Notes under the pieces: generated by a model
What the model saw: only the letters and a program-made list of their open reading frames with translations
Database searches by the model: none
Told to the model about the DNA's origin: nothing
Shown: positions 1-12,191 of the stretch, piece by piece
How the letters are laid out: each line of letters starts with the position of its first letter
How positions within the stretch are numbered: position 1 is the first letter of the stretch
Position numbers and translations under genes: made by a program
Source of the DNA: Platycnemis pennipes
Taxonomy: Eukaryota > Arthropoda > Insecta > Odonata > Platycnemididae
Direction: 5' to 3'
DNA: 64,000 bases
Assembly (NCBI GenBank): GCA_933228895.1
Contig: OW121849.1
Span: 41,758,354 to 41,822,353, forward strand

Positions 1-1005
1 ATAAGTTCGCCAATATAAATCTCTATCAATACTTATGTCTACGACTTACTGAAATTTTCCTTTAAGAACCCGTAGCGAACAGGAAAACCTCGAACGTGCT
101 CGGCGGTCATTTTTTTGAGAAAGCGGACCAAAGGGTAAAAGTTGCGTGATACAAAAGAAGAGAGATAGGGTAGGAGTGGTCGATAAAATGCCGTGGGGAT
201 ACGCGGAGGGTAATAATTTGTTCCGAAAGCATCGATCGTTTAAAAGGGCCACCACTCTTCTCCCTCGGGAACTTTTCTTTCGTTTATTTTTTCGAACCCT
301 GGTTTGTGCAATTACTCCAGTTTTTCATTGCCTTCCCTCCAACCTCCGGACATCAAAGTATTTTAATTTTGTGGATGACTTAACTGTCAAAAATATAATG
401 AAGCGATCCCCCTTTGAGAAAATGTCTTTCAGTTGTCATTAATATTTTATTTTGTCATTTTAGTTACGTGCTAAAAAGTGTCTTGAGTTAACCGCTGAAC
501 TTTTTGAGCTATTTACAAGTGTATAAAAAGATTCAAATGGAAATCATTCGGGTGGAATTAATATCGATGTTCTTCTTTTGGCTGATAACACTTGAAATTA
601 AATTTTCATAACATTTTCACGTCCTGATCCATTTTTTTCGATTCTTCTTCTATCGATAGTGTGGTTGTCATTCCCAAGTATAATGCATCATTCCTAAGCG
701 ATCGATTAGTAGTCCCAATGTATGTACTCGACAATGTGGAAAGATATTAATTCAAATCATTTTTTTGAGAAATCCAACACGCATAATAAACTCAATGAAT
801 CAAGATGTGAATTATTGAGGAAATCAAAACCATAGATGATCGTTATTATAGTTTTCGTAATCACCAAAGAATGATGGGGACATTCCATGCTTTGAATCAC
901 CCTTATCGCCCATTTCAATGAAGTATTACGCTTTTTGTTCAATGCAAAATAATTCGTTCTGGATACGTGTTCAGGGGGACCTTTTATTGATCACAATTTC
1001 TTCGT
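1..1005. other. AT-rich non-coding DNA
   Basis: I see no exon with flanking splice sites, no RNA gene and no recognisable transposon in this stretch. The short open frames on both strands have no protein-like composition that I can identify. Confidence 0.5.
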
Positions 1006-1009
1006 TACG

Positions 1010-1105
1010 AAGTAGTTTTCAATTCATTAGAAAAACAGAACTTGGTTCTGTTTTTCTAATGAATTGAACATTATAATAACAAAATTAATGAATTGAAAAC
1101 TACTT
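1010..1105. repeat. Nested inverted repeat (24-bp perfect hairpin inside a 20-bp inverted repeat)
   Basis: Arms 1018-1041 and 1045-1068 are perfectly complementary over 24 bases with a 3-base loop (TTG). An overlapping 20-base arm at 1010-1029 is also perfectly repeated in inverse at 1086-1105. Part of the loop-proximal sequence (ACAGAACTTGGTT) recurs near 1149. This looks like a foldback or rearranged MITE end rather than a gene regulatory site. No coding potential. Confidence 0.75.
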
Positions 1106-1235
1106 ATGAACACTACTACTGAATAGTAATGTTCAATTAATTACAAACACAGAACTTGGTTACGTGACCGATTCGGTCCGACGACAAGTTTCGTTCATCG
1201 ACGGAATATTTTCAAGTCCGAATCCATTCCCTCAG

Positions 1236-1459
1236 GTCGAGGATCGCCTCGCGGAAGCCGTGAACGAAGAGATAATCGAGCCAGCCTTGAGGGTGTGGAG
1301 AGCCTACAAGTTCGGCAAGAGGCGGCCGGAGTGCTCTCGCTACACCTTGTGCACCATCAACCGACAGGAGGAGGAGGAGGATGGGGTTTCTTCGGCGCAG
1401 CGCAAGAGGAAGCAGGCGCCTCGGGTGGGACTAAAGCCCATCGTCACCAAAGTTACCAG
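1236..1459 (+). CDS. Internal exon of an unrecognised insect protein (probably joined to 9188-9554)
   Basis: This is a GC-rich 224-bp stretch between a good acceptor (TCCCTCAG before 1236) and a good donor (CCAG|GTGAGT after 1459). It is open in one frame (74 codons plus 2 nt) with strongly coding-like third positions, unlike its AT-rich surroundings. The peptide begins VEDRLAEAVNEE, has two cysteines in ECSRYTLC, then an acidic run and a basic stretch. Phase is 0 at entry and 2 at exit. The next exon I can find that accepts phase 2 on this strand is 9188-9383, and the join creates an Arg codon. No ATG is present, so the N-terminus, probably with a signal peptide, lies to the left of the window. 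I do not recognise the family. Function unknown. Confidence 0.6.
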
Positions 1460-3640
1460 GTGAGTGAGTCCCTCCGCAGAAAAAAAACCTGTTGACTGTT
1501 GCCTCGTCGAGGATCCGTTATTTGGGGGAAAAAATACACCGCTCGTGCTCCTTCGGGTAGACGCGAAGGCATGCAGAAAGCCATATTTCGCTCCGCCGGC
1601 GGATGGATGTAAAAAGAAGAATCGTATCCCAGCGAATCGGAGTCACCCGGGGGACAGCAACGAAGTCGCTTAGGTCTGCGTACCGTGAATTCATCTCCCG
1701 CCCTCACGATTCGGTTGTGATTTCATACGGTGACTCCGAGCGGCGTTTGGACTGCTACGCCAGGAAAAATTTCCGGTTGACATCCCTGGTTCTCAGAAGC
1801 CAACGAGATGTAGACGACGACGTTTTAAATCTAAGTTGCGGGATATCCGAATGAAATTTCACCAAAGTTTTTGGTGCAGTATTAAAAGTGAGAACTAATT
1901 TGCGATCGAATCATTTAAACAAATGTTTTAAATCGGCAAATAGTATCCTCGTGATTCCGTAATATATTTAACGTGAAAAACGGTTTACCCTACACATATC
2001 AGTTCCAAAAATCTTGGGCGAGGTAATCTATTTATACCAGCTGACATTAGCCCTCGGTATTATCATATCACCACAATATCAGCAATTATTTTCCGTTTCT
2101 GTCACGTCATGTCCCTTAATAATTAATACTCTTGAAGGGTCTGCACTTCCGCATTTTATCAAGATTATCCCTAAACAAGGCTTTTCTATGATAGATTAAA
2201 CAAATGCGACCTAATAGCAATAGTCTACGACCTATTGATCGCTACCCCGGGCTAGGATTATAAGTTTAATCCTGTGTTTTATCACCGACTTGCAAAACAG
2301 AACTAAACTTGTAATGCCGCGAAATACCTAGTTAAAGTTCCGCAACGTAAAAATTAAGGTAAAAATCTCTTTTTTGCGTCAAAGAATTCAGTCCCGAAAA
2401 CAATACGTGGATAGTTGACCTCCGAATGGGAAAAAGTTGAAAGAGTCTTATGCCGAGGTACTATTTCCTTCGATATTTTTACGTTCGCTCATACCGAGCC
2501 TTGGTTAACGGTTCCAGAGCTGGGAAGGTCATTCAACCCATCAGGAGACTGCGCCGCAGCAAAAATTAGAATCCCACGAACGGGTGACGCTGAGATCTTA
2601 AACACTAAGATGATGAAAATGTAGTCACGGATTTTAATGCAATTTGTGCAGGAAAAATAAAGTTCGCCGTGCAATTTAGATCAATTAGTAGTTTTAAGCT
2701 GACCTTGTATTTTGTTTACCTTTAAATGGCCGAAATATCACCCAAAAGTATCTAACGTGGCATTAAATTTTCCGACTTACGTAAATAACTATCGCGGTAG
2801 TAATTTGTTAAATAGCAAACGGCTATAGATTCGCCTAGGCTCAGTTGGTTGAGTGAAAACGAGCAAGAAATATAAACACACGTTACGATACACATTAAAA
2901 CTGACACATCTCAAACAAAAATTAGGCAAAGGGTCATTTGACTTTTAACTAGTTTGGAGAGAGCATGAATAATTCACACTTGTAAAAAAGATTAGATACC
3001 TACCTACGTTCTTCACTGCGAGAATAGGACTCATTAACCCATACCCGTGCCTTTCTCTGTCCATTTCATTTTAATCAAACATTGTATTTTCAGAGATTTG
3101 CTTTAAAGAATTCAATCACTATCAATACATAGTTTTAACTTCTGACAGTTCGAAAAGGATTGATCGAAAAAAAATATTAGCAGATATCCAACCGCGCAAA
3201 AGAGCTGAGTTATTTTATGTCGCGATAACATCCTTTTCCCTACATCAAACCAGAGGCTATTTACAACCTCTTTGATTTAAAATGAAAAGTGGACTATCGT
3301 CGACCATCAGAAAATTGAAAACCTCTTTTTTTCCTTAGAATATTTTTCGAGATTATAAACAATATCTCTCATAGCCTAAGTTACATCACAACGGCTAAAA
3401 CGTGAGAAGTATTCTCTTAGTAAATTAATACGATGTCTGTTCTTCTGTACTCCAAATTTCGTGAAATATACCATTACTCCTTGAAATTTTGTTTGTAAAA
3501 AAATGCATGATATCACAAATGAAAAATACTTCAAACGCAAAACAACTCCAAAAAACGTTTCTAGTCTTCAAATTTAGGCTTATTTTGACGTAATCGGTAA
3601 CATGGACAAAGAATATCGAGCGCTACGCAAGTATCCCTTG
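1460..3640 (+). other. Probable intron or intergenic DNA, no feature seen
   Basis: From 1460 to about 1850 the sequence stays GC-rich, with several short open frames on both strands. None has convincing splice sites, and it may be 5' intron sequence. From 1850 to 3640 it is AT-rich, with nothing I can identify. Confidence 0.4.
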
Positions 3641-3644
3641 GAAG

Positions 3645-3710
3645 AGATAGAGAGAGAGGGCTGGTTCGAATTCCGCCCAGGGTATGGATGTTGTGGTTTG
3701 GTCTTTTGGT
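3645..3710 (+). repeat. tRNA-derived SINE fragment
   Basis: A pol III B-box-like GGTTCGAATTCC at about 3663-3674 is followed by GCCCAGGGTATGGATGTTG. The same downstream word follows the B box of the SINE near 7660, so both belong to one SINE family. The A-box half is not clear here. Confidence 0.5.
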
Positions 3711-6200
3711 CAAAATATTAGATTTGACGGTACGATATAACATTAACCTTTGGAGGATCTAAATATTGAAAGCTGCGAACAATACCGAGGAAGAATTCCA
3801 ACCTGCGACTCTTTGGGTTTAACAGGCCGGAGCATCAGCGACCTAACTACAACAGCCGCGCCCAAAATGAAATTCGAAAGACTTATTGTATTCTCTACCG
3901 CTGGCCTTGGAAATCTTTTCGGACAGACAGCAGATATCACGACTAGTAATAATCATACGGGATATGACCATACGGATACAGTTCATGCTAAACAAAAACC
4001 TTTAACCGGAAGGTCGGTTTTAACGGTGGAGAGCTCACCAGGCTGAAAACTCTCATGTATAGAGCTACTTTCCCCGTGCCGCCAGAGGTTTCCTAGCCTA
4101 TCACGGCACATAAATCGTATGTATATATACGCGAGGTAAATTTGTGTCGTAATTCTTTTATCGTGAAAGTGGCCAGAAATATCTTTTTTCGGCCGCGAGG
4201 CAACAAGTTGCGGGTGATAGCGATCCCACACGAAACGCAACCTACCCCATTCTCTCTCGAGCGTCACACGTGCCGTAACTGGAACTCAAGGTTGATATAG
4301 GAGTATATTTGGACTACTATCTGGAGGAAAGAAATTGTCACCCGAAATCCCCATACTTTTGGCGTTTCGTCCGAAACAAATGCTCACTCCGTCGGCCATC
4401 CGGTCCTCCCGGCTTTGTAAACGGTCGTGCGGTTCCGAGGAAAAAAAATCGTCTTCCACATAATAAGTTAATGTCACGTCATCTCGATAGGTCCTACTGA
4501 CGATTTCCTCATTTCTTCCTTATCCACACGTTATACGTTTATTTTAGTGTTATCATATTTTTGGATGAGTATTACCGAACTTCCGCGAAACGACTGCCGA
4601 ATTTTTGGTGGAAATTTGTGTGCAGGTGATTTTAAATTTTGAGCGGATGAAACGCGCCTTGCAGCCGTTTCCTGCGATTATTGGGGATTGACTGTGGAAA
4701 GCCGTCGTGTTAATGGAAAATTGGTCGGGTGGCATCAGCAAGACTCGAATCTCAGGAGATATTTTATTGGAACCCCGACTTCTGTTTGGATACTGTACAG
4801 AAGAGTTCCTAAGTTCATTGCCCATTCCACCTGATTACACTCTTGGACCTCTTAGCGACTTTCTTTGGATGATGCAAGTGTCAGGTTTCACACCATTCTT
4901 ATTCCCTTATAGCCCATTCTAATACATAGCCCCTCGGCTTGCGGATTCTTAAAGCGTAAGACGGATTAGAAATCCCACTAAAGTTCGTGTTATTCAATAC
5001 TCGGCTCAAATGGAGAGGAAAACTATTCCGCAGCTTATTTGGGGTTTTCGGATTCCATATATGCTTATTTTATTGGCAAGATATTGTTTGAATCTCATTG
5101 TAGTGGACTCAGTAACCGTCGAGATCGAGTGGGGTTCAATTTTTAAAACATACACGTACTGTCCACCAGGAGATAGGTAATTGACGGACATTTTTTTCGT
5201 CAAATGTGGGAAATTTTTTGTCAGAGTCCACGAGAAAAAAGGCATTTGCTTCATTCTTAACTACATAGCAAAAATACATTTTTATCCCCTGGAACGTATT
5301 TGGATTCTGGTAAATCTGGTGATTTGGATTCTGGTAATTTGGATCCGTTAATACGATCCGACAAAGGATCACGCGGGCGTTCCAGAGAGGAGGAAAATAC
5401 TTATAGGAGAATCTGCGATCAAAACTAGAACGACCTTCTTCGAACTCTCCATATAGTTACAGAGTTCGTTCAAGATTTTCTTATATGATAGTTAATTTGT
5501 ATAATATGCGGAGTAGATTTGTGGGATATAGGTATGCGGAGTATATTGGACCGACTACCGGTTCCGCCAAATTCACGCGGAGAAAGTAAAAAGAATTATC
5601 AACTCCGGAGACGCGGAAGTATGCGAATTCACTCAAAGATAGCCGAACACGGGCGCATGTATCCGAGATAGAGGTTGGTTCATGATTCTTTGCTCTGACG
5701 CGTACATGAAAACAGGCGTTAAATCGGTTTCCTGAAGGACGTTGAAAACACGGCAAAATTCGAGTACCTTGCCTCATATGAGACAGAGGAAATGACGTAG
5801 CGATTCTCGACCAGTGTCAGTTCTGAGGCGGCTGTTTAGGTTTTCCTATGATTGTTCTTCGAGCAGCATTTGAAAGGTCATTTACAGTCAGGAAACGTCA
5901 CGGGGTCATACGTCACCATCATCAGAAAATGGGCGCTGATGTGTGGGGATGCTGCTATCTTCCCTATCTCCACTCCGAACGCCTCTTTAATTTTCCAAAA
6001 CTAATTCAAGCAAGGTTTTTCGAAATTCGAGAAGAAACAGCTCCGGATTATGGATTTATCTTACATAACACATGCATGTTACATGTGGAATTTAACCATT
6101 CCGCACAGGTAAAAGTTCGAACTTGCCTTACACGATTTTGTGAGATGTGATCATTCAACTCGGAATTCACTAGCAAAATAAAGCAGGTTTTGAATTAACA
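3711..6200. other. Non-coding DNA without recognisable features
   Basis: Several overlapping open frames of 60-100 codons lie on both strands, as expected by chance in mixed-composition sequence. None has recognisable motifs or good splice sites. A small imperfect tandem duplication (GGATTCTGGTAA) lies near 5302-5341. Confidence 0.4.
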
Positions 6201-6219
6201 AATAAAAATAGTTGGATGA

Positions 6220-6700
6220 ATTTTAATAGAAGCTCCATTGAATTTCATGCACTGCTTCATCCTATAACCTTCCTCCCTACGCTCTTCAGGTAAATGTTTT
6301 CTCTGCCCTCTCCATGCAAACCAAAAATCTTCCCTTTTTCCTGTATCTTCTTCGTTTATCCAGCAGTCTCTCTCCAATAACAGTCCCTCTCCTTTACTCA
6401 CATTACTCGCTCCATCCACCTAATTTGCTTCGTAGTTTCCGTCAAAGACTTACTTCCCCAACCATGCAAATCATTCCATCATTTGTCCTTCTCTCCAACC
6501 CTCCCACTTTTTCAGACCCGCATCTCAAAAGTTTCCTATCTATTTCCGTTCTCTCTCTCCATCTCGGATCAGTCCAAACAACGCCACGTTCCACAAGAAT
6601 CTCTTTACATTCTATTTTTTTCACTCGTATCTTTGCTCAAGATTCTCATCTGTGGGTAAATGCCTGCTTAGACAAAGAAATCCTTCCCCTTACGTTATTT
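6220..6700 (-). pseudogene. Degraded non-LTR retrotransposon (C-terminal reverse-transcriptase region)
   Basis: Read on the minus strand, broken frames give pieces such as RFLWNVALFG, IRWMERVM and a basic, arginine- and glycine-rich tail. These match in order the region after the reverse-transcriptase core of RTE-like LINEs (the better copy is at 31545-32322). Stops and frameshifts are frequent. The plus-strand open frame over the same bases is its antisense shadow. Confidence 0.4.
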
Positions 6701-6967
6701 TTACTTGGCCCTACTTCGCTTAAAATGCTACCCAAATGAAAAATGTTCCACCTTTCTTAGTCGATGCTCACCTACTTCTTCAGCATTGTCCTCTTCTCCC
6801 TGGAAACTCCCAAAAGGTAATTTTAATTTCCTTACGACGAATCTGCATCCCAAATACATCGCTCTGAATTTAAAAGCGTAAAACTGCGATTGGAATCCTT
6901 TAGACTGCCTTACTAACGCTGGGTCATCTAATAGCCAATTTAGTTAAAGGACGAAAAAGTAAGAGAA

Positions 6968-7505
6968 AATGGGGGCGTTTACTCGGAACCGAAATCGCAA
7001 TTTTGAACACGAAATCGTTAGATGGAAACGAAAAAAGAATTTTAGTGAAAAAAATAATCTTCTAACCACAACCATTCACTCATAAATAAAAAATTTAAAT
7101 AAGCGAAAGGTGACGCCCACCGAAAATGCTGCTGTGATAACATTGACGTCATTTTCCTCCCGTCCTTGACTGCTTTCAGGGGAGGGGGAAGGGAGTGGAG
7201 GGGGGTTCTCGGAAGGTCTGCTCGCACAGATGCTGTCGAAATCGCTCCCATTGGCCGAGTCAGCTGTATCCCCCCTTTGCGATAAGGCGAAGTAGCTTCG
7301 CGGGCTCAGTTGTGATTGGACGAAGTGGATATACGTCAGAGGTTGCACCACACCCACTTTTCCGAAAGGGTTAAAAACATCAGTTTTTCGCCGCTTATAA
7401 CTCGGGAAATAATTGTCGGATCAGAAAACGGAAAAATACGGGTCCTTTTATTTTACAAACTCTATCAGATTCGGCAATAAAAAAAATATGGTAAACGACC
7501 CCATT
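6968..7505 (+). mobile_element. MITE family A, copy 1 (538 bp)
   Basis: First of three near-identical 535-540 bp copies (others 36242-36781 and 43007-43541), all in the same orientation. The termini are inverted: left AATGGGGGCGTTTAC, right ending GTAAACGACCCCATT. The interior holds a conserved GCGAAG-TAG-CTTCGC stem-loop near 7286-7300 and a G-rich patch near 7180-7206. No convincing target-site duplication is visible. The copies share a minus-strand open frame, but it breaks differently in each, so I treat the element as non-coding and non-autonomous. It lies in the long intron of the 1236-9554 gene. Confidence 0.75.
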
Positions 7506-7512
7506 GTTGTTT

Positions 7513-7632
7513 CGCACTTGTAAGACGTCACCTAGAGTATGTGTCAAGCATTTGGGATTCAGTGAATAAATATTTGATTCGGGAGCTGAATAAGTTGCAA
7601 CGGAAAGCAGTGCGTTTTGTAACGAATGCCTG
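7513..7632 (+). pseudogene. LINE reverse-transcriptase C-terminal fragment
   Basis: The frame encodes HLEYVSSIWDSVNKYLI, then LNKLQRKAVRFVTN. This is the familiar motif after the reverse-transcriptase core of CR1/Jockey-type LINEs (EYASxVWDP...LExVQRRAxRF). It is truncated on both sides, directly after MITE copy 1 and directly before a SINE. Confidence 0.55.
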
Positions 7633-7639
7633 TGAACAC

Positions 7640-7800
7640 AAAGTGCCACTCGTCGCAGGTTCGAATCCCGCCCGGAGAGGATTTTCGCTGCCCGGGATAT
7701 GGATGTTTGTGATTTCCAATCTGCTAACTGAGAGAGGAATTAACAGTCCTGAATTCGCAAATGAAATAAAAACATGTTTATTATTATTATTATTCTCATT
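7640..7800 (+). repeat. tRNA-derived SINE with TTA-repeat tail
   Basis: A canonical pol III B box GGTTCGAATCC (about 7659-7669) is followed by a unique body (CCCGGGATATGGATGTTTG) and a 3' tail of ATT/TTA repeats at about 7778-7795. The body matches the fragment near 3663. The A-box half appears to be lost or replaced by the adjoining LINE fragment. Confidence 0.6.
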
Positions 7801-9187
7801 AACGCTAAGTCACCGCAAGTCGCCCGGTGCTCTCTAGACGTGATCCTTCCCTAAGAATTCAATCACCTCTACCCTAGCCCTGGAAGGCGTAGATAATTCA
7901 CTAATTGAAAAAAATATAAAACTAAATGTACTGATATATTTTGAAACTCTGAAAGGTATCCTACGGATGCAAGTCATACTGTTAAGAGCGTTAATTGTTA
8001 AAACGCGCCGTTTTACAATAATTTATCCCGAAACACAGGCTACAATTTACTTATCCATCGATATGGATGAGAAATATTGGTCCCTAAAGTAATTTTGACT
8101 CGCCCGTTCCACTGTCTATCAAATTCTAGCGTGTAGTTTATCTACCACAGAAAATATGAAACTGGTATGATGTTTAAGCGCAATCAAAAATGACTTCACC
8201 GACAAAGTTAAAAGTACTTTCAATTTTACCCGTTGGAGGTTGGTAAATAAGCTTTACCCGATGGAGGTTGGTAAATAAGCAATAACTAGGCACACAAAAA
8301 ATTAAATCCATGGCTAACATAGTGCTGGAAGGTCGTCCTCACGGCTGGATTTAATGGGCTAGCCAAAATTGCGAGGAAAGAAAAATAAAAAGAAATATTG
8401 ATCTGGGTGCCGACGTTTTTTCAAAATTTCCCCTGGTTGAGTAACCTTTCTGCAGATTCTCAATCGACGTTGCGATTTTCTTTTATTATAGACACCACAC
8501 ACTCGCGATTTCTTGAATTAAACCCCGTCCACGAGTACGTCGTAATTTCGTCTACCTTAATGTACGCGATGTTGTTATAATGAACGAGTGAAAATATAAT
8601 GAACGATATAAAGACGACACAATACAGCATTTTTTTCTGCAAATATTACGCCACTTATCGTTTCTTTGTAATTCAGGATTGGGTGGTGAATGAATGAAGC
8701 ATGACCCCAATCTCCACCGTCTAAGTGGTAATCGCCCTGTAAAACACAGCTGAAATTAATTCACTATAAAAACTTTTATATGTATTACGTTTTTAAGAAA
8801 AAATGTTATGGGTGATGCAATGTAGCGATGCATTACTTCACTATTGACAACCACAATATTGGGTTGCAATTCATACGAAAGGTACAATTTGTAGAGAAAA
8901 TTGCTTTCAATCACCTAGAAAATCATACTCATCGGAGTTCCCATGTACTTTTTCCTCAAGTCATAGCAACCGTTAAGTCTCAAAATTAATACAGGAAAAA
9001 CTGGGTACCTTCATCACAATATTACTTCATAAATTAACATATACATGTTAAAAATGTTACAGCATTAAGTCAAGCTATTACAGCTTACATTCTACCAATT
9101 TCATTTTATGTATACTTTCATTCCTTATTTAATTTTCAGTTCACCTATATTTCATCTTTAACTAGCAATCCTTTGCTTTTTTGTTAG
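7801..9187 (+). other. Intronic DNA, no gene seen
   Basis: AT-rich sequence between the SINE and the exon at 9188. It contains a two-copy tandem repeat of about 29 bp (8223-8281, differing at one base in the core word ACCCGATGGAGGTTGG). The ~60-codon open frames on both strands at 8398-8642 overlap each other and have no splice-site support. Confidence 0.4.
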
Positions 9188-9554
9188 GAAGACTGCCATT
9201 GATATAAGCGAGGTGCATTGCAACATGAGACAAATTAATTTTTGGGAGTCGCAATATTTTTCAATTTTCTCACTAAATCCTTTTTTCAACAGTCTGGTAG
9301 CAGGATGGTTCCTTTCCGACAGCAGGGGAACAACGTTTTGGAATCTATATGAGGCTATCATGGAAGATGAACATATATGCAAGGTAAATTGACTTTTAAA
9401 CTATAAAAATCATCTCAATGCAGCATCTCAGATTTATAATTTTAAACTATATTTTAAAAATTCTTTTCAACAGGTAAAATATCCTGGGGATTGTAATGAA
9501 TTCCATGTAGAAGACCTTAAGGCTACAACAGAATATGCACATAATGAATTATGA
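9188..9554 (+). CDS. Last two coding exons of an unrecognised insect protein
   Basis: Exon 9188-9383 (196 bp) lies between TTGTTAG and AAG|GTAAAT and encodes 65 residues. They are rich in aromatics and include INFWESQYFSIF, NSLVAGWFL and TTFWNLYEAI. The last coding exon, 9474-9554, follows TTCAACAG and encodes VKYPGDCNEFHVEDLK, ending at TGA 9552-9554. Phases agree (0 between the two, 2 at the 5' side). The 5' phase fits the exon at 1236-1459, giving a protein with conserved-looking cysteines in CSRYTLC, VHCN, HIC and GDC, a spacing typical of small disulphide-bonded secreted proteins. The link over a 7.7-kb intron is an inference. A poly(A) signal follows at 9657. The antisense frame over exon 9188-9383 is a shadow. 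Family not recognised. Confidence 0.65.
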
Positions 9555-9656
9555 AGCATCTACAACAAAGCAATTTTGAAACTATCAACCTGTTCACTAC
9601 AGGAAGACTGATGTTGATGATTTATTATGCTAACACTTTATAAATATGTATTTGTA

Positions 9657-9662
9657 AATAAA
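9657..9662 (+). terminator. Polyadenylation signal AATAAA
   Basis: AATAAA lies 103 bp after the stop at 9554, the expected position for the 3' end of the preceding gene. Confidence 0.6.
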
Positions 9663-9839
9663 ATTAGAAAATATTTTACACTTTCTAACTCCTGACTTAA
9701 TTTATTTTTAGAAAATTCAGGAGACAATAGAAACTCAAAATTGGTAGGCTTAGATGAGAGACCGCATATCAATGAATTCTACACGAGTTACCCCAATGCA
9801 ACCATGGAAACTGGTACCCATCCTAGATTCCAAAGGAGC

Positions 9840-10060
9840 GTGACTTGGTTTGTTAGGGTGACTAGAGTACTAGGTATCCTCTCATTCTAAGGGCCCAGGT
9901 TTGAACCCTGGAAGAGGCAGATTTTTCACTGAACACCGGTCTCTACTTGAAGTTACTTGAACTGGAATCAGCCCTGGTCGCATTAATGTCGCTACTATCC
10001 ATACAAAATGAAATGCATTTAACTGCAATGTACAGCTATAATGTAGCATCGTACACAGAC
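9840..10060 (+). repeat. tRNA-derived SINE
   Basis: An A-box-like TTAGGGTGACTAGAG (about 9853-9867) is followed about 30 bp later by a B-box-like GGTTTGAACCC (about 9899-9909), and then by a body reading GGTCGCATTAATGTCGC. Spacing and order are those of a tRNA gene, but the acceptor stem does not close, so this is a SINE head and not a working tRNA. Confidence 0.5.
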
Positions 10061-12191
10061 TTAAAAGATGGCAGCACGAACAGTTATGTGGAGGCTATTT
10101 GAAAATGTAGAATCATTCCCACATGTCGTGTGCAAGAGAAATGTTTTTGCATCCCATAAAATATTCCAGCAAGTAGCAATGAAAGGTTTAAGCTCAATAA
10201 TCTGTTCACTGGATCAGATGTTGTTAGATTCTTTTATGTCTTGCTTCCCAACATTGAAACCTCTATCCAAACACCAAGCGATTCTTTATGCTACAAATGG
10301 CTTCATTGTCAGTTGTCCTCCCCAGCAACAAAAACAGCCAAGCACACAGTACCAGGACACTGCTACCAATGGTACTTCACAGAACCCATATTTCCAGAGA
10401 ATTTACTGATTTTCACATTTTTCTCCCAATTTATTTCACATGCAACACCATGGACCTAATAATCTTTCTATTCCTCAATTTATGCACCACTTAGATCACT
10501 GATGGAGTTTGCGTTTACTTTTCACGTGGAAGGAGGAAGTAGAAGTCATTAGTTAATTACTTTACGCCCTTTTATTTATTAAAACATTTTTTTGTTAATT
10601 TCAATGCATAAAAGCACAGATGGAGGGGAAGAAGTAAGTATTTGGAAATTCTATAATCTCTGGGAATATCAAATTGGAATATTCAGTGCTGAAGTTTTTG
10701 GCAATGTATATGATATTTACACAGAAAATTATTTTTCAGCCAATATATAGCATAATAAAAAAGTTATAATCAGAAATATCATGAGAAATGAAATTTATTC
10801 GCCCAGGTTACAAGACAAATTCTAACAACATGATTGTAGGCACTTGGAAAAAGTTATAGAAATTTTAGCAACTAAAATAAATAATTTTTATAAAAATTAT
10901 ATAATGATAACATAGCTGCTGCAAACAATTTCTTTCACAAAATAACTTATTACCATATCCTGATATAATCCTTATAAAATCACACTTCACTAAAAGTTAC
11001 ACACATTAAGACTTTATCAAAACATTTCTAAAATGTCAACATTAAAAGGATACAATAATAAATACATTGCTTGTTGACTGACGTTCATGTGCAGAGGCAA
11101 GTCTATTCATATGTGCCTTGAGTGTTTGATCATGTGTACTGAAAATTTCAATACAGAAACCAACCGTAATTTCCATTCTATAACAAAAAGTTCAGAAACA
11201 AGAAAATAGAATATTTCATCAATAAAATCAGGAATCATATGCAATAATAAGGCACTTTTGTAAAGGCATTAGTATTTCAAATAAAAATTGTGCAATTAAC
11301 AACAAAATTAAACATAAAAGGAAAGACTGCAATGACTAGATATGTAATAAATATTCTTCAGTTCATATGTAACATTTTTAATAAACAATTCTCTTGATTA
11401 CTGTGCGTGCAATGAAGGAGTTATTAAATATGATATCAAATTCTTGAATTAGCAAATCCCTAATTGAAAGCATTTGCATGGCCAGGGATAAAGGGTACAT
11501 ACGTATTCTGCATTCCATGAGGACCTAGAATTTATTTCAATAGGAAAATTTGATAGAGCAAATCACAAAATCTTAAAATACACCCGAATTAAAATAAGTG
11601 ACTAATGATTATGTGATGATTAAGCACTTATCTCAAAAATCAGAATTCGCAATTTGCAATATCACAAGTCAAAATGTTACAGAGTATTGAGTAAATAAAC
11701 ACTTATTACTCTTCACTATTCTGTAATAGTCACTAAAACAACTGAAAAGAGTAAATCAACTTTGTTTTCAAGGTTGACATAGTGGGTCGATTAATGCAAC
11801 ATCTAGTGTTTACAAAAATAAATACATACATTATAATTTGGCAATATAAGTGATTTGGTTATTACTGCTGATTTGTGCTTTCATATAAAAATATGTACAC
11901 TCATCGACAATACAGCAAATACACAAATTACTGCAACCTGATGCAAGCGGCAATGCTAAAAATGATTTGATCATTGAAATGTTTCCAATTTAAGAGAAGT
12001 AGGCAATATTAAGACCGAAAACTGCTGGATTTAAAAAGTATTGCCATAAATTGGAATGCATGGACGGATGAGATCAAACAAGGAATGCACCATAACAGGC
12101 TGTCTTTCCACTCAATGGTGATGATAACCACTGAGATACTTGCATCTGTATTACACAGCCATTCTAATGACTAGGGCACACACAGGATGTC
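10061..12191. other. AT-rich stretch, probably including the ARL3 3' UTR
   Basis: No host exon is seen. The stretch lies between the 3' ends of two convergent genes. The part next to 12191 should be ARL3 3' UTR, and a minus-strand AATAAA occurs near 10796-10801 but is not proven to be used. The 113-codon plus-strand open frame at 10068-10409 lacks motifs and splice context. Confidence 0.4.

Noticed and set aside
6314..6739. 141-codon plus-strand open frame
   Set aside because: Leucine/serine/proline-rich sequence antisense to a decayed LINE, with no own motif.
7076..7357. Minus-strand frame repeated in all three MITE copies
   Set aside because: The frame is shared because the copies are young. 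Stops and indels differ between copies, and no protein-like constraint is visible.
10068..10409. 113-codon plus-strand open frame after a SINE
   Set aside because: No splice sites, no motif, and two further overlapping frames in the same bases. It probably lies in 3' flanking DNA.
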